From Alistipes sp. (lineage in GTDB: Bacteria; Bacteroidota; Bacteroidia; Bacteroidales; Rikenellaceae): a stretch of DNA of 61,537 bases. The DNA lies in the NCBI GenBank assembly GCA_031285345.1, contig JAITWI010000006.1, positions 1 through 61,537 of the forward strand, written 5' to 3'. Position 1 is the first letter of the stretch, and the number at the start of each line of letters is the position of its first letter. Of this stretch, positions 7,861 through 17,030 are shown in pieces. The notes beneath the pieces were generated by a model. That model was given only the letters and a program-made list of their open reading frames with translations, ran no database searches and had not been told where the DNA came from. Position numbers and translations under genes: made by a program.

Positions 7861-9273
7861 CTACCTGAGCAGCAGCGAGCTGTCGCCGTAGCTCAGGAAC
7901 CGAAACCCGTGCGTTAGGGCGTAGTCGTAGATCCGGCGCCACTCTTTGCCCGAACTCGCCGCGCCCTCTGTCTTGCCGTTTGCCGCGCCGTCCGCTTTTT
8001 CACCCGAATCGCCACGACCCTCGTAGCCCAAAAACGCCGAAACCAACAGCAACAGAGTGCTTTGGGGTTGATGGAAGTTGGTTATTATGCCATCCACGAT
8101 GCGAAAACGGAAGCCGGGAGTGATCATTATCTGCGTCGACGCGGCGATTTTGTCGATGCGGCGGGCCCGCATCCGGTCGGCCAAAGCGCGCAGAGCCTCT
8201 TCGCCGGAAAACTCGGCCGCAACCTGCCGCAGCTCGAACTGACCGACCGGCCGCTCAAACTCGGGGCAGCCCGTGGTTTCGATCCGCCATGCCAATGCCG
8301 TGAGCGACTCCAGTGTCCTAACCGAGGTTGTCCCGACGGCCACAATGTTCCCCAATTTGGTCAGCAGGTGCTCGACGGTGGCCAACGTCACCTCGAAGTG
8401 TTCGGTGTGCATGGGGTGTTCGAGCGCGTTTTCGACCTTGACCGGCAAAAACGTCCCGGCTCCGACGTGCAGCGTAACCTCGTCGAACTCGTTGCCGTCG
8501 CCCTTCAGACGCTCGATGAGCTCCGGGGTGAAATGCAGCCCCGCGGTGGGAGCCGCCACCGACCCCTCGAAGCGCGAATAGACCGTCTGGTAGCGGGTGT
8601 TGTCGATCGCCGCGCTGTCGCGGTCGAGATACGGCGGGATCGGCACTCGACCCAACAGTTCGAGAATTTGTCCGAAAGTCAGGTCAGCGCTCCATTCGAA
8701 CCTCACAAGTTGCTCTCCCTTAGTCGTTTGTCCCGCCGGCCCCGCCTGTTCCGCCTGCCACGCTTGTACCACATGTTCCGCTTGTCCTGCCTGTCCTGCC
8801 TGTCCTGCCCGCCATGCTTGCAGTTTGTGCTCCTTGCCGTTGTGGTGAAACGGAATTTCGATCGGACCGCTCTTCCATTTTTTGAGCCCGCCAACCATGC
8901 AGATCCACTCTCCGCCGCCTTTTGCCGCGAACGCACGTTCGTAGTCGGCCGGAGAGTGCGGTTCCAGACACAATATCTCGATGCGCGCGCCGACCGTCGC
9001 CACGCCCTCGTTTTCGACCGCCGGCTTATGCATCACAAGGCGCGCCCTCACGACACGGGTGTTGTTGAAAACCAACAGACTGCCCTCAGGCAGTTCGTCG
9101 CCGATATTGCCGAAAACGGTTTCCGAAATTCCACCCCTAAACATATCCGCACCCGCACTCCTACATGTATCCGCACCCCTCCACACCAACAACTTAGACG
9201 CATCGCGCTCCTCTAACGGGAATTTCGCGATGCGTCCATCTGGTAGATCGTAATTGAATTCTGAAATATTCAT
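7861..9273 (-). CDS. queA: S-adenosylmethionine:tRNA ribosyltransferase-isomerase
   Basis: QueA moves the ribosyl part of S-adenosylmethionine onto 7-aminomethyl-7-deazaguanine in tRNA, making epoxyqueuosine. I chose ATG 9273 because ISEFNYDLPDGRIAKFPLEERDASKLL is the normal N-terminus; the frame is open 13 codons further upstream. Family features are LLVFNNTRVVRARL, PTAGLHFT, LHVGAGTFLPVKVE and TNFHQPQSTLLLLV. At 470 residues it is about 120 longer than usual. The excess is in at least three low-complexity inserts: RGADTC... near 32-50, a run of AGQ repeats near 151-186 (9-bp DNA period), and a G/A/E/K-rich stretch near 415-445. It follows infC on the same strand with its own possible -7 (9349-9356). 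Confidence 0.95.
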   Translation of the reverse strand: MNISEFNYDLPDGRIAKFPLEERDASKLLVWRGADTCRSAGADMFRGGISETVFGNIGDELPEGSLLVFNNTRVVRARLVMHKPAVENEGVATVGARIEILCLEPHSPADYERAFAAKGGGEWICMVGGLKKWKSGPIEIPFHHNGKEHKLQAWRAGQAGQAGQAEHVVQAWQAEQAGPAGQTTKGEQLVRFEWSADLTFGQILELLGRVPIPPYLDRDSAAIDNTRYQTVYSRFEGSVAAPTAGLHFTPELIERLKGDGNEFDEVTLHVGAGTFLPVKVENALEHPMHTEHFEVTLATVEHLLTKLGNIVAVGTTSVRTLESLTALAWRIETTGCPEFERPVGQFELRQVAAEFSGEEALRALADRMRARRIDKIAASTQIMITPGFRFRIVDGIITNFHQPQSTLLLLVSAFLGYEGRGDSGEKADGAANGKTEGAASSGKEWRRIYDYALTHGFRFLSYGDSSLLLR

Positions 9274-9435
9274 TTTTCGCGGCAAGCTATCAGCGACAAT
9301 TGCTACGCGCATAACGATAAACTATCAGCGATTGGCGATGAAGCCACGCAAAAATAGCTACAAAATCGAAAATAACCGCTTACGCCAACGCGCCGTAATA
9401 GCCGACAGTTTATCGTTAATCGCTAAAACGAATCG
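9274..9435 (-). promoter_or_regulatory. queA leader with -7 element and 11-bp inverted repeat
   Basis: A -7 match TATTTTTG (minus strand, 9349-9356) lies 75 nt upstream of the queA start. AACGATAAACT near 9312-9322 and AGTTTATCGTT near 9409-9419 form an 11-bp inverted repeat around it. The stretch CTATCAGCGA is also repeated within the leader. No gene is visible here. Confidence 0.4.
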
Positions 9436-10035
9436 CTATTTTTTCACCTTCGGCGCGAGCATCATGGTCATGCGCTTGCCTTCGAGTTTGGGCATCATCT
9501 CCACCTTGGCCAACTCTTCGAGGTCGGTGGCGAAGCGCAGCAGCAAAATCTCGCCCTGCTCCTTGAACACGATCGACCGGCCGCGGAAAAACACATACGC
9601 CTTCACCTTCGAGCCATCCTTGAGGAACCCCTCGGCGTGCTTCAGCTTGAAGTTGTAGTCGTGGTCGTCGGTCTGGGGACCGAAGCGTATCTCCTTGATA
9701 ACCACCTTGACGGCGTTGGCTTTGATCTCCTTGGCCTTCTTTTTCTGCTGGTACAGAAACTTCGAGTAGTCCACAATCCTCACCACGGGCGGGTCGGCGT
9801 TGGGCGAAATCTCGACCAGGTCGAGCTCCCGTTCGTCGGCCAGGCGCAGCGCCTCGCGCGTCGACATCACGGCCGAACCCTCGGCCTCTTCGCCCACCAG
9901 ACGCACCTGTTGCGCTGTGATGTGCTCGTTGATTTTGTGCAGCGCCTCTTTTTCGGGCAATCTGCGTCCGCGATCCCTTCCGCCGCCCATCGGACGCGGT
10001 TTTGGTGGGACATAAGGTTTTTTTACTGGCGGCAA
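9436..10035 (-). CDS. infC: Translation initiation factor IF-3
   Basis: IF-3 checks start-codon choice on the 30S subunit. The N-terminal domain begins at [17 protein letters not shown], then the Lys-rich linker ([15 protein letters not shown]), then the C-terminal domain with [20 protein letters not shown]. Length is 199 residues. No AUG is available at the expected start: the frame opens after a TAG with ATA (10044), and TTG at 10035 is the first common alternative. The first in-frame ATG lies 15 codons into the protein. A rare infC start codon is the classical basis of IF-3 autoregulation. It follows thrS, as in many bacteria, but rpmI and rplT are not next to it; queA is. Confidence 0.95.
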   Translation of the reverse strand: MPPVKKPYVPPKPRPMGGGRDRGRRLPEKEALHKINEHITAQQVRLVGEEAEGSAVMSTREALRLADERELDLVEISPNADPPVVRIVDYSKFLYQQKKKAKEIKANAVKVVIKEIRFGPQTDDHDYNFKLKHAEGFLKDGSKVKAYVFFRGRSIVFKEQGEILLLRFATDLEELAKVEMMPKLEGKRMTMMLAPKVKK

Positions 10036-10083
10036 ATTGTTTATCTATTAAATTATCGGTTGAAAATCGTGAAAAAAGCGACT

Positions 10084-10114
10084 CTATTTTATCGGCTCGA
10101 TCTCCCGTCGCGAC
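10084..10114 (-). repeat. Degenerate copy of the thrS 3' end, with stop
   Basis: The minus strand reads REIEPIK then TAG, matching the thrS terminus KEIEPIK and its TAG at 10121. The copy starts 37 bp downstream and is therefore out of frame, with an extra G inside. Confidence 0.75.
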
Positions 10115-10120
10115 ACACCC

Positions 10121-12109
10121 CTATTTTATCGGCTCAATCTCCTTGGCGACGGCCTCGGCGACGAAAGCGGCGAACTGTTCGGGCCTCATCTGTCCCTTGT
10201 CGCCCCCCGCCGCTCCATCGTTTCCGGAGCCGCTGCCCTGCACCCGCACCGAAACCACTCCTTCGGCCTCCTCCTTCTCGCCCACGATGAGCATAAACGG
10301 AATTCGCTTGAGTTCGTTGTCGCGAATTTTGCGCCCGATCTTCTCGTTGCGGGTGTCGGTGATGGTGCGAATATCGGAATTATTTAGCAATTGCGAAACT
10401 TTTTCGGCGTAATCGTTGAATTTTTCGCTGATGGGCAGCACCACGGCCTGTTCGGGGGTGAGCCACAGCGGGAACTTTCCGGCGGTGTGCTCTATCAACA
10501 CGGCCACGAAACGCTCCATCGAGCCGAACGGCGCGCGGTGGATCATGATCGGCCGGTGCTCCTTGTCGTCCGCCCCCTTATACGTAAGGTCGAACCGCTC
10601 GGGCAGGTTGTAGTCGACCTGAATGGTGCCCAATTGCCACTTGCGGCCGATGGCGTCCCTGACCATAAAGTCGAGCTTGGGGCCGTAGAAAGCCGCCTCG
10701 CCATACTCCACCACGGCGTCGAGACCCTTGTTTTTCACCGCCTCGATGATGGCGTTCTCGGCCTTCTCCCAGTTTTCGTCGCTACCGATATATTTCTCGC
10801 GGTTGACCTTGTCGCGCAGCGAAATCTGCGCCGTGAAATTCTCGAACTTCAGCGTCTTGAAGATATAGAGCACAATGTCCATCACCTTCTCGAACTCGCC
10901 CAGCAGCTGGTCGGGGCGCACGAACAGGTGGGCGTCGTCCTGCGTGAATCCGCGAACGCGAGTCAGCCCGTGCAGCTCGCCCGACATCTCGTAGCGATAG
11001 ACCGTGCCGAACTCGGCGAAGCGCACCGGCAGATCTTTGTACGACCGCGGCTTGGTGCGGTATATCTCGCAGTGGTGGGGGCAGTTCATCGGCTTGAGCA
11101 GAAACTCCTCGTCCTCCGCGGGCGTCGTAATCGGCTGGAACGAGTCCTTGCCGTACTTGGCGTAGTGGCCGCTCGTTACATACAGATCCTTCATCCCGAT
11201 GTGCGGAGTGATCACCTGCTCGTAGCCATATTTCTTCTGAATCTCGCGCAGAAAGTTCTCCAACCTGTTGCGCAGCGCCGCCCCTTTGGGCAGCCACAGC
11301 GGCAGACCCTGACCCACGCGCGCCGAGAATGCGAACAGTTCCAGCTCCTTGCCCAACTTGCGGTGGTCTCTTTTGCGCGCCTCCTCCAGCATAGCCAGGT
11401 GCTCGTCCAGCATCGACTTCTTGGGGAACGCCACGCCGTAGATACGGGTCAGCATCTTGCGCTTTTCGTCGCCGCGCCAGTAAGCACCGGCCAAACTCGT
11501 CAGTTTCAGAGCTTTGATGTGGCTCGTGTCGGGCAGGTGGGGCCCGCGGCACAGGTCGGTGAAGCAGCCGTTGGTGTAGAACGTGATGGTCGAGCCTTCG
11601 GGCAGGTCGCGGATCAGTTCCACTTTATATTCGTCGCCCTTTTCTGTGAAGGTCTTCAGCGCCTCCTCCCTCGAAACCTCGTTGCGCACGAGGGGCGATT
11701 TCACCCGCGCCAGCTCCATCATCTTGGCCTCTATCACCGCCAAATCGGCCTCGGTGATGGGGGCGGGGGAGTCCACATCGTAGTAGAACCCGTTCTCGAT
11801 CGAAGGGCCGATGCCGAACTTGATGCCCGGATAGAGCGACTCCAACGCCTCGGCCAACAGGTGCGACGAGGTGTGCCAAAACACCGACTTGGCCTCCGCG
11901 TCGTCCCACTTCAGTAGCTTCACCGCGCTATCCTCGGTGATCGGGATCTGCAAATCCTGCACCCGTTCGCCCTTGCCGTCGGCCACTTTGGCAGCCAAAA
12001 CTTCCGAAGCCAAACGGGGCGAAATGCTCTCCGCTATGCCCATCGCCGTCACCGGCGCCTCGTACTCCCTGACGCTTCCGTCGGGAAAAGTTATCTTGAT
12101 CGTATTCAT
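10121..12109 (-). CDS. thrS: Threonyl-tRNA synthetase
   Basis: This enzyme charges tRNA-Thr. Domains in order: TGS (residues 1-60), the editing domain with [11 protein letters not shown] near 80, the class II catalytic core with zinc-binding [10 protein letters not shown] and the motif-2 region [16 protein letters not shown], and an anticodon-binding domain starting at [13 protein letters not shown]. Length is 662 residues, about 20 more than usual, with a G/S/D insert ([18 protein letters not shown]) near 630-647. The start ATG overlaps the stop of the upstream gene as ATGA, so translation is probably coupled. A copy of its 3' end lies just downstream. A matching tRNA-Thr gene is at 60087-60158. 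Confidence 0.97.
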   Translation of the reverse strand: MNTIKITFPDGSVREYEAPVTAMGIAESISPRLASEVLAAKVADGKGERVQDLQIPITEDSAVKLLKWDDAEAKSVFWHTSSHLLAEALESLYPGIKFGIGPSIENGFYYDVDSPAPITEADLAVIEAKMMELARVKSPLVRNEVSREEALKTFTEKGDEYKVELIRDLPEGSTITFYTNGCFTDLCRGPHLPDTSHIKALKLTSLAGAYWRGDEKRKMLTRIYGVAFPKKSMLDEHLAMLEEARKRDHRKLGKELELFAFSARVGQGLPLWLPKGAALRNRLENFLREIQKKYGYEQVITPHIGMKDLYVTSGHYAKYGKDSFQPITTPAEDEEFLLKPMNCPHHCEIYRTKPRSYKDLPVRFAEFGTVYRYEMSGELHGLTRVRGFTQDDAHLFVRPDQLLGEFEKVMDIVLYIFKTLKFENFTAQISLRDKVNREKYIGSDENWEKAENAIIEAVKNKGLDAVVEYGEAAFYGPKLDFMVRDAIGRKWQLGTIQVDYNLPERFDLTYKGADDKEHRPIMIHRAPFGSMERFVAVLIEHTAGKFPLWLTPEQAVVLPISEKFNDYAEKVSQLLNNSDIRTITDTRNEKIGRKIRDNELKRIPFMLIVGEKEEAEGVVSVRVQGSGSGNDGAAGGDKGQMRPEQFAAFVAEAVAKEIEPIK

Positions 12110-12807
12110 AAAAAGTTTTCTATCTTATCGTCCATTTCTTCCAAATCCTTCACCGTGCGTTTCATCTGCTCGGTGATATTACTGAGCCAGCCTTGTCTCG
12201 TCGTCCGGGTAACGTATTGGGCGATTGTCGAATGGCCCGTCATATGCGCAAACGCCGCCATAGGATCCGCCATGCCGAACACCATCTCCACCTCGTCCCT
12301 TTCGATGCTTTGGTAATATATGTCGAAGTCGGCTGTTTTTGAATCCACGTAACCTCTGACGTTACTAACGTTTGCATCCAGATTACTATACACTTTAAAC
12401 AGGTCGAGCAAAAGACGCTTGTCGTTCATCGACTGAACCGCACTCGACGTTTTCAGCATCTGAAAAGCGTTGGAGTGCGCGGACAGCACAATAGAGCTCA
12501 TAATATTCGAGTACTTAACAAGCGTGTCTATCGGCACGTCGCCCGGGTTCTCCAAGTACGGAAAAAACGCACGGACTCCCGCCAACTCATGCTCATGCCA
12601 CTCTATCTGATCCTCGATAGCCTTTTTGTTTAGCTGTAATTCCGATCTGACCATAGTCAGCAGATGGCGCGCCTCTTTACGCTCGGCACTCCGCTGGATG
12701 AGCGCGCTGCCGCCGAAGGTCACCACGATGCCGATGATGACGGTGGCCAGCTGACGAAAAAAATCGCCCGCCTTCCAACTACTCATTACCTCGCGAATCC
12801 GCCCCAT
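12106..12807 (-). CDS. Unknown membrane-anchored protein between pdxA and thrS
   Basis: I do not recognise this 233-residue protein. One transmembrane helix is visible near residues 17-36 ([20 protein letters not shown]), followed by a charged soluble part with predicted helical stretches ([26 protein letters not shown]) and an acidic C-terminus. It starts 3 nt after the pdxA stop and its TGA overlaps the thrS ATG, so it belongs to the pdxA-thrS-infC transcript. The base composition looks less GC-rich than its neighbours. MSSWKAGDF, seven codons in, is a possible alternative start. Confidence 0.75.
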   Translation of the reverse strand: MGRIREVMSSWKAGDFFRQLATVIIGIVVTFGGSALIQRSAERKEARHLLTMVRSELQLNKKAIEDQIEWHEHELAGVRAFFPYLENPGDVPIDTLVKYSNIMSSIVLSAHSNAFQMLKTSSAVQSMNDKRLLLDLFKVYSNLDANVSNVRGYVDSKTADFDIYYQSIERDEVEMVFGMADPMAAFAHMTGHSTIAQYVTRTTRQGWLSNITEQMKRTVKDLEEMDDKIENFL

Positions 12808-12810
12808 TTT

Positions 12811-13782
12811 TTACATTTCCGATTTTGAGAAGTCTATCGTCCGCTCGTCGCCCCGTTCGCGCTCGTAGTGTTTGAGCGGGTTGCGCGTCATCTCGGCATA
12901 GGCCGCTCGGTTGCGATGGATGTCGACCGCCATGTAGATCGCGTTTCGCATCGAGTCGGCGTTCGCCTCGTCCCGCCCGGCTATGTCGAACGCCGTGCCG
13001 TGGTCGGGGCTCGTGCGGATCACGGGTAATCCTGCCGTAAAATTCACCCCGTCGGGCGCCAACGCCTTGAACGGAGCGAGCCCCTGGTCGTGATACATGG
13101 CCAACAGGGCGTCGTACTTGCGGTATTCGCCCGACACGAACAGTCCGTCGGCCGGAAGCGGCCCGAACGCCAAAATGCCCTCGCCGTAGGCCTGGTCGAC
13201 GGCGGGTTTTATCACCTCGGCCTCGTCGGTGCCCATCATGCCGCCCTCGCCCGCGTGGGGGTTGAGAGCGAGCACCGCTATGCGCGGAGCCACCACCCCG
13301 AAGTCGGCCTTAAGGCGATGGTCGAGGATGCGCAGTTTGTCCACTATCTTCTGTTTCGAAATCGCTTCCGGCACGTCGGCGATGGCTATGTGCGAGGTCA
13401 CCAGCGCGACCCGAAGAGCGTGGGAACACATCATCATCAGCGGCGTCGCACCTTCCGAACCGCCGAACTCGGCGGCCATAAACTCGGTGTGGCCCTCGTA
13501 CGGAAAGTCGTCGCTTCGGGAGTTGGCCTTGCTGATGGGGCCCGTCACAACCACGTCTATCGCCCCTTTGCGCAGGTCGGCCACGGCGTCTTTCAACGCC
13601 TTGACTGCCACGGCACCGCTCTCAGACGTGGGCGCACCGGGTTCGAACGTTCCGCCGTATTTATACACCGCAGGGGTGCACAGCTCAGCCATGCGCGGAT
13701 CCTCCAACGCCTTTGCCACCACCTCGGGTCCGATTCCGGCGGCGTCCCCCTGGGTTATACCCACTTTTATTTTAGCACACAT
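12811..13782 (-). CDS. pdxA: 4-hydroxythreonine-4-phosphate dehydrogenase
   Basis: PdxA oxidises 4-phosphohydroxy-L-threonine in pyridoxal phosphate synthesis. The N-terminus KVGITQGDAAGIGPEVVAKAL is diagnostic, and the metal-binding histidines are seen in PYEGHTEF, LNPHAGEGG and MYHDQGLAPFK. Length is 323 residues, normal for the family. It is the first gene of a tight minus-strand group with the unknown membrane protein, thrS and infC. A good promoter core lies upstream at 13804-13835. Confidence 0.96.
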   Translation of the reverse strand: MCAKIKVGITQGDAAGIGPEVVAKALEDPRMAELCTPAVYKYGGTFEPGAPTSESGAVAVKALKDAVADLRKGAIDVVVTGPISKANSRSDDFPYEGHTEFMAAEFGGSEGATPLMMMCSHALRVALVTSHIAIADVPEAISKQKIVDKLRILDHRLKADFGVVAPRIAVLALNPHAGEGGMMGTDEAEVIKPAVDQAYGEGILAFGPLPADGLFVSGEYRKYDALLAMYHDQGLAPFKALAPDGVNFTAGLPVIRTSPDHGTAFDIAGRDEANADSMRNAIYMAVDIHRNRAAYAEMTRNPLKHYERERGDERTIDFSKSEM

Positions 13783-13803
13783 AACAATTCGATATTCGAC
13801 TCA

Positions 13804-13835
13804 CAAAGATAGTGAAAGGTGAGCGCAGACGCAAA
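13804..13835 (-). promoter_or_regulatory. Promoter for pdxA-thrS-infC group
   Basis: On the minus strand TTTG (13835-13832), 20 bp, then TATCTTTG (13811-13804) matches the Bacteroidetes -33/-7 consensus. A second TATCTTTG lies at 13957-13964 without a clear -33. The rest of 13836-13983 holds no gene. It has a 15-mer TTTAAACAACTTCTT at 13970-13984 that recurs at 3129-3143. Confidence 0.65.
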
Positions 13836-13983
13836 TTTATTTAACGTTGTTTTCCTCCTTCGCACCTCGGCTATTCGAGTAGGCTCGATAGCGCTCGGTT
13901 TGTCGTCGGTTGCAGTATGCCGAACCGCGTCCTATCTTGGACAAGCGAAGTGCCGTCAAAGATAGTTTTTTTAAACAACTTCT

Positions 13984-15009
13984 TTATATCCGGCGGCGAA
14001 ATTCGGAACAAACTATCGCCGCGGCGACGGCCACGTTGAGCGACTCCGATCCCGTTTTATATCCCGTTGCGGCGTTCGTTACGCTGCGGTTCTCTCCCGC
14101 TTCGGCACGGTTCGTTCCCGCTTTCGATCCCGTCTCCGCACCACAGGCCGGGTAGGGCGGAATAAAAAGTTTTCGCGTGACGAGTTTTTCTATTTCGCGG
14201 GAAATTCCCCGGCTCTCGCTGCCCAAAACGACTATTCCGCCGGGCGAGAGTGTGGTTTCGTAAATGTTTTCGCCCTCCAGAAAGGTGCCGAAAACGGGGA
14301 TGTCCCTCGCCTCGGAGACAACGGTTCTTGTCGCCGTTCCTATCATCGCCCCGAGGTCGCCGTAGTGCACCGCCACCCGCGCGATGGCGCCCATCGTGGC
14401 CTGCACCACCTTGGGCGCGAAGCAGTCGGCCGAGTCGTCGGAACACAAAATGGTTTCGATGCCGAACCAGTCCGCCAACCGGATTATCGTGCCCACGTTG
14501 CCCGGATTCTGCACGCCGTCCAGAGCGAGCGTCAGGCGCCCCTTGAGCTCCGCCGCATCGAATCCTCCCCCGGCGCCATCAAACCTTCCCCCGGCGCTTT
14601 CAAGCCCGACTCCAATGCCGGCGGCGCCCCTGACACTCTCAAGCCTGCCAGCGCCTCCGACACTCTCAAACCCGCCCGACACAAATCCCCGACGCGGAAC
14701 CTCCACCAGCGCGAGGCAATCGGTGGGGGTTTTCAGCCGGCTGGCCCGCTCCATGTCTTTCGCCGCCACCCGCTCGGTTTCCACACCGGATGCGCGCCCG
14801 AAATAGGCTCCCGACGAGCGCTCCGACGGAGTGGCCGGAAAATATTTTTCCGAGAAATTGTCCCCCGTGAAAAACACCTTCCGCACCCGGAAGTTCGACG
14901 CAAGCAGTTCGCCGACAAGCTTTTCGCCCTCGGCCACGAACAGTCCCGTCTCCTCCCGCGCGCGCTTATCCTCCAGCGAACGGATTAGTTGTATCTCGGC
15001 TTTGGTCAT
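13984..15009 (-). CDS. TrmH/SpoU-family RNA 2'-O-methyltransferase
   Basis: SPOUT-class enzymes of this family methylate ribose in tRNA or rRNA. The N-terminal substrate-binding part is clear (EDKRAREETGLFVAEGEKLVGELL). The three SPOUT motifs are LALDGVQNPGNVGTIIRLADWFG, GIVVLGSESRGIS and SLNVAVAAAIVCSEF. At 341 residues it is about 80 longer than usual. One insert of G/E/S/V repeats lies near 105-150 (encoded about 14565-14700) and another of A/G/T/N/E lies near 300-320, before the last motif. The target nucleotide cannot be told. Confidence 0.93.
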   Translation of the reverse strand: MTKAEIQLIRSLEDKRAREETGLFVAEGEKLVGELLASNFRVRKVFFTGDNFSEKYFPATPSERSSGAYFGRASGVETERVAAKDMERASRLKTPTDCLALVEVPRRGFVSGGFESVGGAGRLESVRGAAGIGVGLESAGGRFDGAGGGFDAAELKGRLTLALDGVQNPGNVGTIIRLADWFGIETILCSDDSADCFAPKVVQATMGAIARVAVHYGDLGAMIGTATRTVVSEARDIPVFGTFLEGENIYETTLSPGGIVVLGSESRGISREIEKLVTRKLFIPPYPACGAETGSKAGTNRAEAGENRSVTNAATGYKTGSESLNVAVAAAIVCSEFRRRI

Positions 15010-15052
15010 ATCGCACGGTTTGTTGTCGCTCCGGATTGCATCTCGGCCCGGG

Positions 15053-15979
15053 TCACTTTTTCTCGTTATTGTGGGTTTGCAAGCCCCTTTCGGCTATCCA
15101 CAACCCGCCAATAATCAGTACGAACCCGCCGACGGCGACCCAGGTTATCTGTTCGTCCACAAACATGGCCGAGGCGATTATAGTGAAAATAGGGCTCAGA
15201 TAGAGGTAGTTCGACGACTTGACTATGCCGATTTTCTTGATCACCACATTCCACAGCGCGAAGCAGGCCATAGAGGCCACGAGCCCCAAAAACGCCAGAT
15301 TCCCCCACACCGCCGGTTTGGTCAGCGCCGCCAGATTGAACTCGCCCGTCCCCGTCAACGGAATGTACATAAACGGAATCGCCGTCAGCACACCGTAGAA
15401 AAAGACCTTTCGCGTGATGAAAACCGGCGAGTAGCGCCCGCTGAGCGCCTTGATCACAAGACTGTAAACCGCCCACGAAACAGCCGCCGCCAGAGCCAAC
15501 ACGTGCCCCCCGGGATTAGATATGTCGAGCGTGAACCGGCCGTTGAATATCACCAGCGCGCACCCCGCGAACGCGATTGCCATGCCGACCCACAGATTGG
15601 CGCCCATCTTCTCTTTCGGGTAGATGATCTTGGTCAACAAGGCCGTCCATATAGGGGCGGTGGCTACCAGCAGCGACACGTTCGACAGCGGAGCCCCCAG
15701 ATCTATCGCCGTGTTCTCGAATATAAAGTACAGCGAGCCGCCCGTGAATCCCACCACCGCCATCAGCAGCTCGTCTTTCACGTTGTTTGCGAACAACCTG
15801 CGCGAGGCGAATATCCACATCGCCGCGTACGCCATCAAAAACCGGTAGATGAATATCTCCGTCGCCGACAGGCCGTTGTTGAGCAATATTTTGGACGACA
15901 CGAACGTCGCCCCCCACACCGCCACCGCAAGCAGCGCTATGATATGAAAATAGTATTTTCCCGACTTCACAAAAATCAA
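15053..15979 (-). CDS. EamA-family (DMT) permease
   Basis: This is a 308-residue member of the drug/metabolite transporter superfamily with ten predicted helices in two EamA repeats. Family-like stretches are AVAVWGATFVSSKILLNNG near the start and YLYLSPIFTIIASAMFVDEQ in the second half, and it ends in a charged tail (ERGLQTHNNEKK). The substrate is unknown. It is only distantly similar to the EamA protein at 6815-7756, so this is not a recent duplication. It lies between trmH and prs on the minus strand. Confidence 0.88.
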   Translation of the reverse strand: MIFVKSGKYYFHIIALLAVAVWGATFVSSKILLNNGLSATEIFIYRFLMAYAAMWIFASRRLFANNVKDELLMAVVGFTGGSLYFIFENTAIDLGAPLSNVSLLVATAPIWTALLTKIIYPKEKMGANLWVGMAIAFAGCALVIFNGRFTLDISNPGGHVLALAAAVSWAVYSLVIKALSGRYSPVFITRKVFFYGVLTAIPFMYIPLTGTGEFNLAALTKPAVWGNLAFLGLVASMACFALWNVVIKKIGIVKSSNYLYLSPIFTIIASAMFVDEQITWVAVGGFVLIIGGLWIAERGLQTHNNEKK

Positions 15980-15987
15980 TTATTTAT

Positions 15988-16020
15988 GTTGCCCAAAACC
16001 GCTTCCCGGAAGCGGGCAAC
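15988..16020 (-). terminator. Nested hairpin downstream of prs
   Basis: GTTGCCC (15988-15994) and GGGCAAC (16014-16020) enclose a second stem CGCTTCC/GGAAGCG. There is no T run, so it could be a weak terminator or an mRNA-end stabiliser for prs. Confidence 0.5.
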
Positions 16021-16060
16021 TTATTAAAAAACAAACAAATTCGGAATCCCCGACCGCCCC

Positions 16061-17002
16061 TTAGAAAACAAACTGCGAACTGATCTCCCGATAGCTGTAA
16101 ACGCGATCTATCGTGTCGGCGAAGATGTCGGCCACGCTCAGCACCGTGATCTTGCTCGTGTCCTCGCCCGCCTTCAACGGAATGGTGTCGGTAATGAGCA
16201 CCTCCGACATGGGGCTCTCGTTTATGCGGTCGTAGGCCGGGCCCGACAGCACCGCGTGGGTGGCCGCCGCACGCACGCTCGCCGCACCCTTGTCCATCAA
16301 CATCCGCGCCGCCAGGGTCAGCGTGCCGGCCGTGTCGATCATGTCGTCGAGGATCACCACGTTTTTGCCCTCCACGTCGCCGATGGCGGTCATGCGCGCC
16401 ACCTCGCCCGGTTTCTCGCGCTGCTTGTGGCTGATGATCATCGGCGCGTCCAGATGCTTCGAATAGGCGCTCGCCCTCTTCGCGCCGCCCATGTCGGGCG
16501 CGGCGATGGCGAGGTTCTCTATCTTCTGGCGCTGGAGGTAGGGCACGAAAATCTTGCTCGCGTAGAGGTGGTCCACCGGAATGTCGAAAAATCCCTGGAT
16601 CTGGTCGGCGTGCAGGTCCATCGTCATGATGCGGTCGACACCCGCCGCTTTGAGCAGGTCGGCCACCAACCTGGCGCCGATCGACACCCTGGGGCGGTCT
16701 TTGCGATCCTGCCGCGCCCACCCGAAGTAGGGAATCACCGCTATAACCTTGTGCGCCGAGGCCCGCCGCGCCGCGTCTATCATCAACAGCAACTCCATCA
16801 GGTTGTCACTCGGAGGGGTGGTCGACTGGACGATGAACACGGTGCAGCCGCGGATCGTCTCGTTGAACGCCGGCTGAAATTCGCCGTCGTTGAAAGTTAT
16901 GCAGCTCGAATCGCCCAGGGTGGTGCGGTACGACGCCGCGATTTTTTCGGCCAACGGCCGCGCGTTGCGGCACGCGAAGATTTTAAGAGTATGGTGTCCC
17001 AT
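16061..17002 (-). CDS. prs: Ribose-phosphate pyrophosphokinase (PRPP synthetase)
   Basis: Prs makes PRPP from ribose 5-phosphate and ATP, feeding purine, pyrimidine, histidine and NAD synthesis. From ATG 17002 it has 313 residues, the usual length; the frame is open further upstream, but MGHHTLKIFACRNARPLAEKIA is the natural start. Motifs: FNDGEFQPAFNETIRG, the ATP/metal loop YFGWARQDRKDRPRVSIGA, DLHADQIQGFF and the PRPP-binding loop VVILDDMIDTAGTL. Its 5' leader holds a long structured element (17031-17143) that also occurs before gcvT. purB, another purine gene, lies upstream on the same strand. Confidence 0.97.
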   Translation of the reverse strand: MGHHTLKIFACRNARPLAEKIAASYRTTLGDSSCITFNDGEFQPAFNETIRGCTVFIVQSTTPPSDNLMELLLMIDAARRASAHKVIAVIPYFGWARQDRKDRPRVSIGARLVADLLKAAGVDRIMTMDLHADQIQGFFDIPVDHLYASKIFVPYLQRQKIENLAIAAPDMGGAKRASAYSKHLDAPMIISHKQREKPGEVARMTAIGDVEGKNVVILDDMIDTAGTLTLAARMLMDKGAASVRAAATHAVLSGPAYDRINESPMSEVLITDTIPLKAGEDTSKITVLSVADIFADTIDRVYSYREISSQFVF

Positions 17003-17030
17003 GTTATATAGAGTTGTTTTGGGTCGGTTT

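Noticed and set aside
10391-11917. A 508-codon plus-strand frame opposite thrS
   Set aside because: It is the antisense shadow of ThrS; no start signal or family features.
16000-16090. Duplicated prs 3' end
   Set aside because: DSEFVCF after SSQFVF-stop is only loosely similar and could be chance.
17014-17030. A third copy of the structured leader RNA upstream of yifB
   Set aside because: Only the 17-bp start-proximal stretch is shared; the two 20-nt core blocks and the stems are absent.
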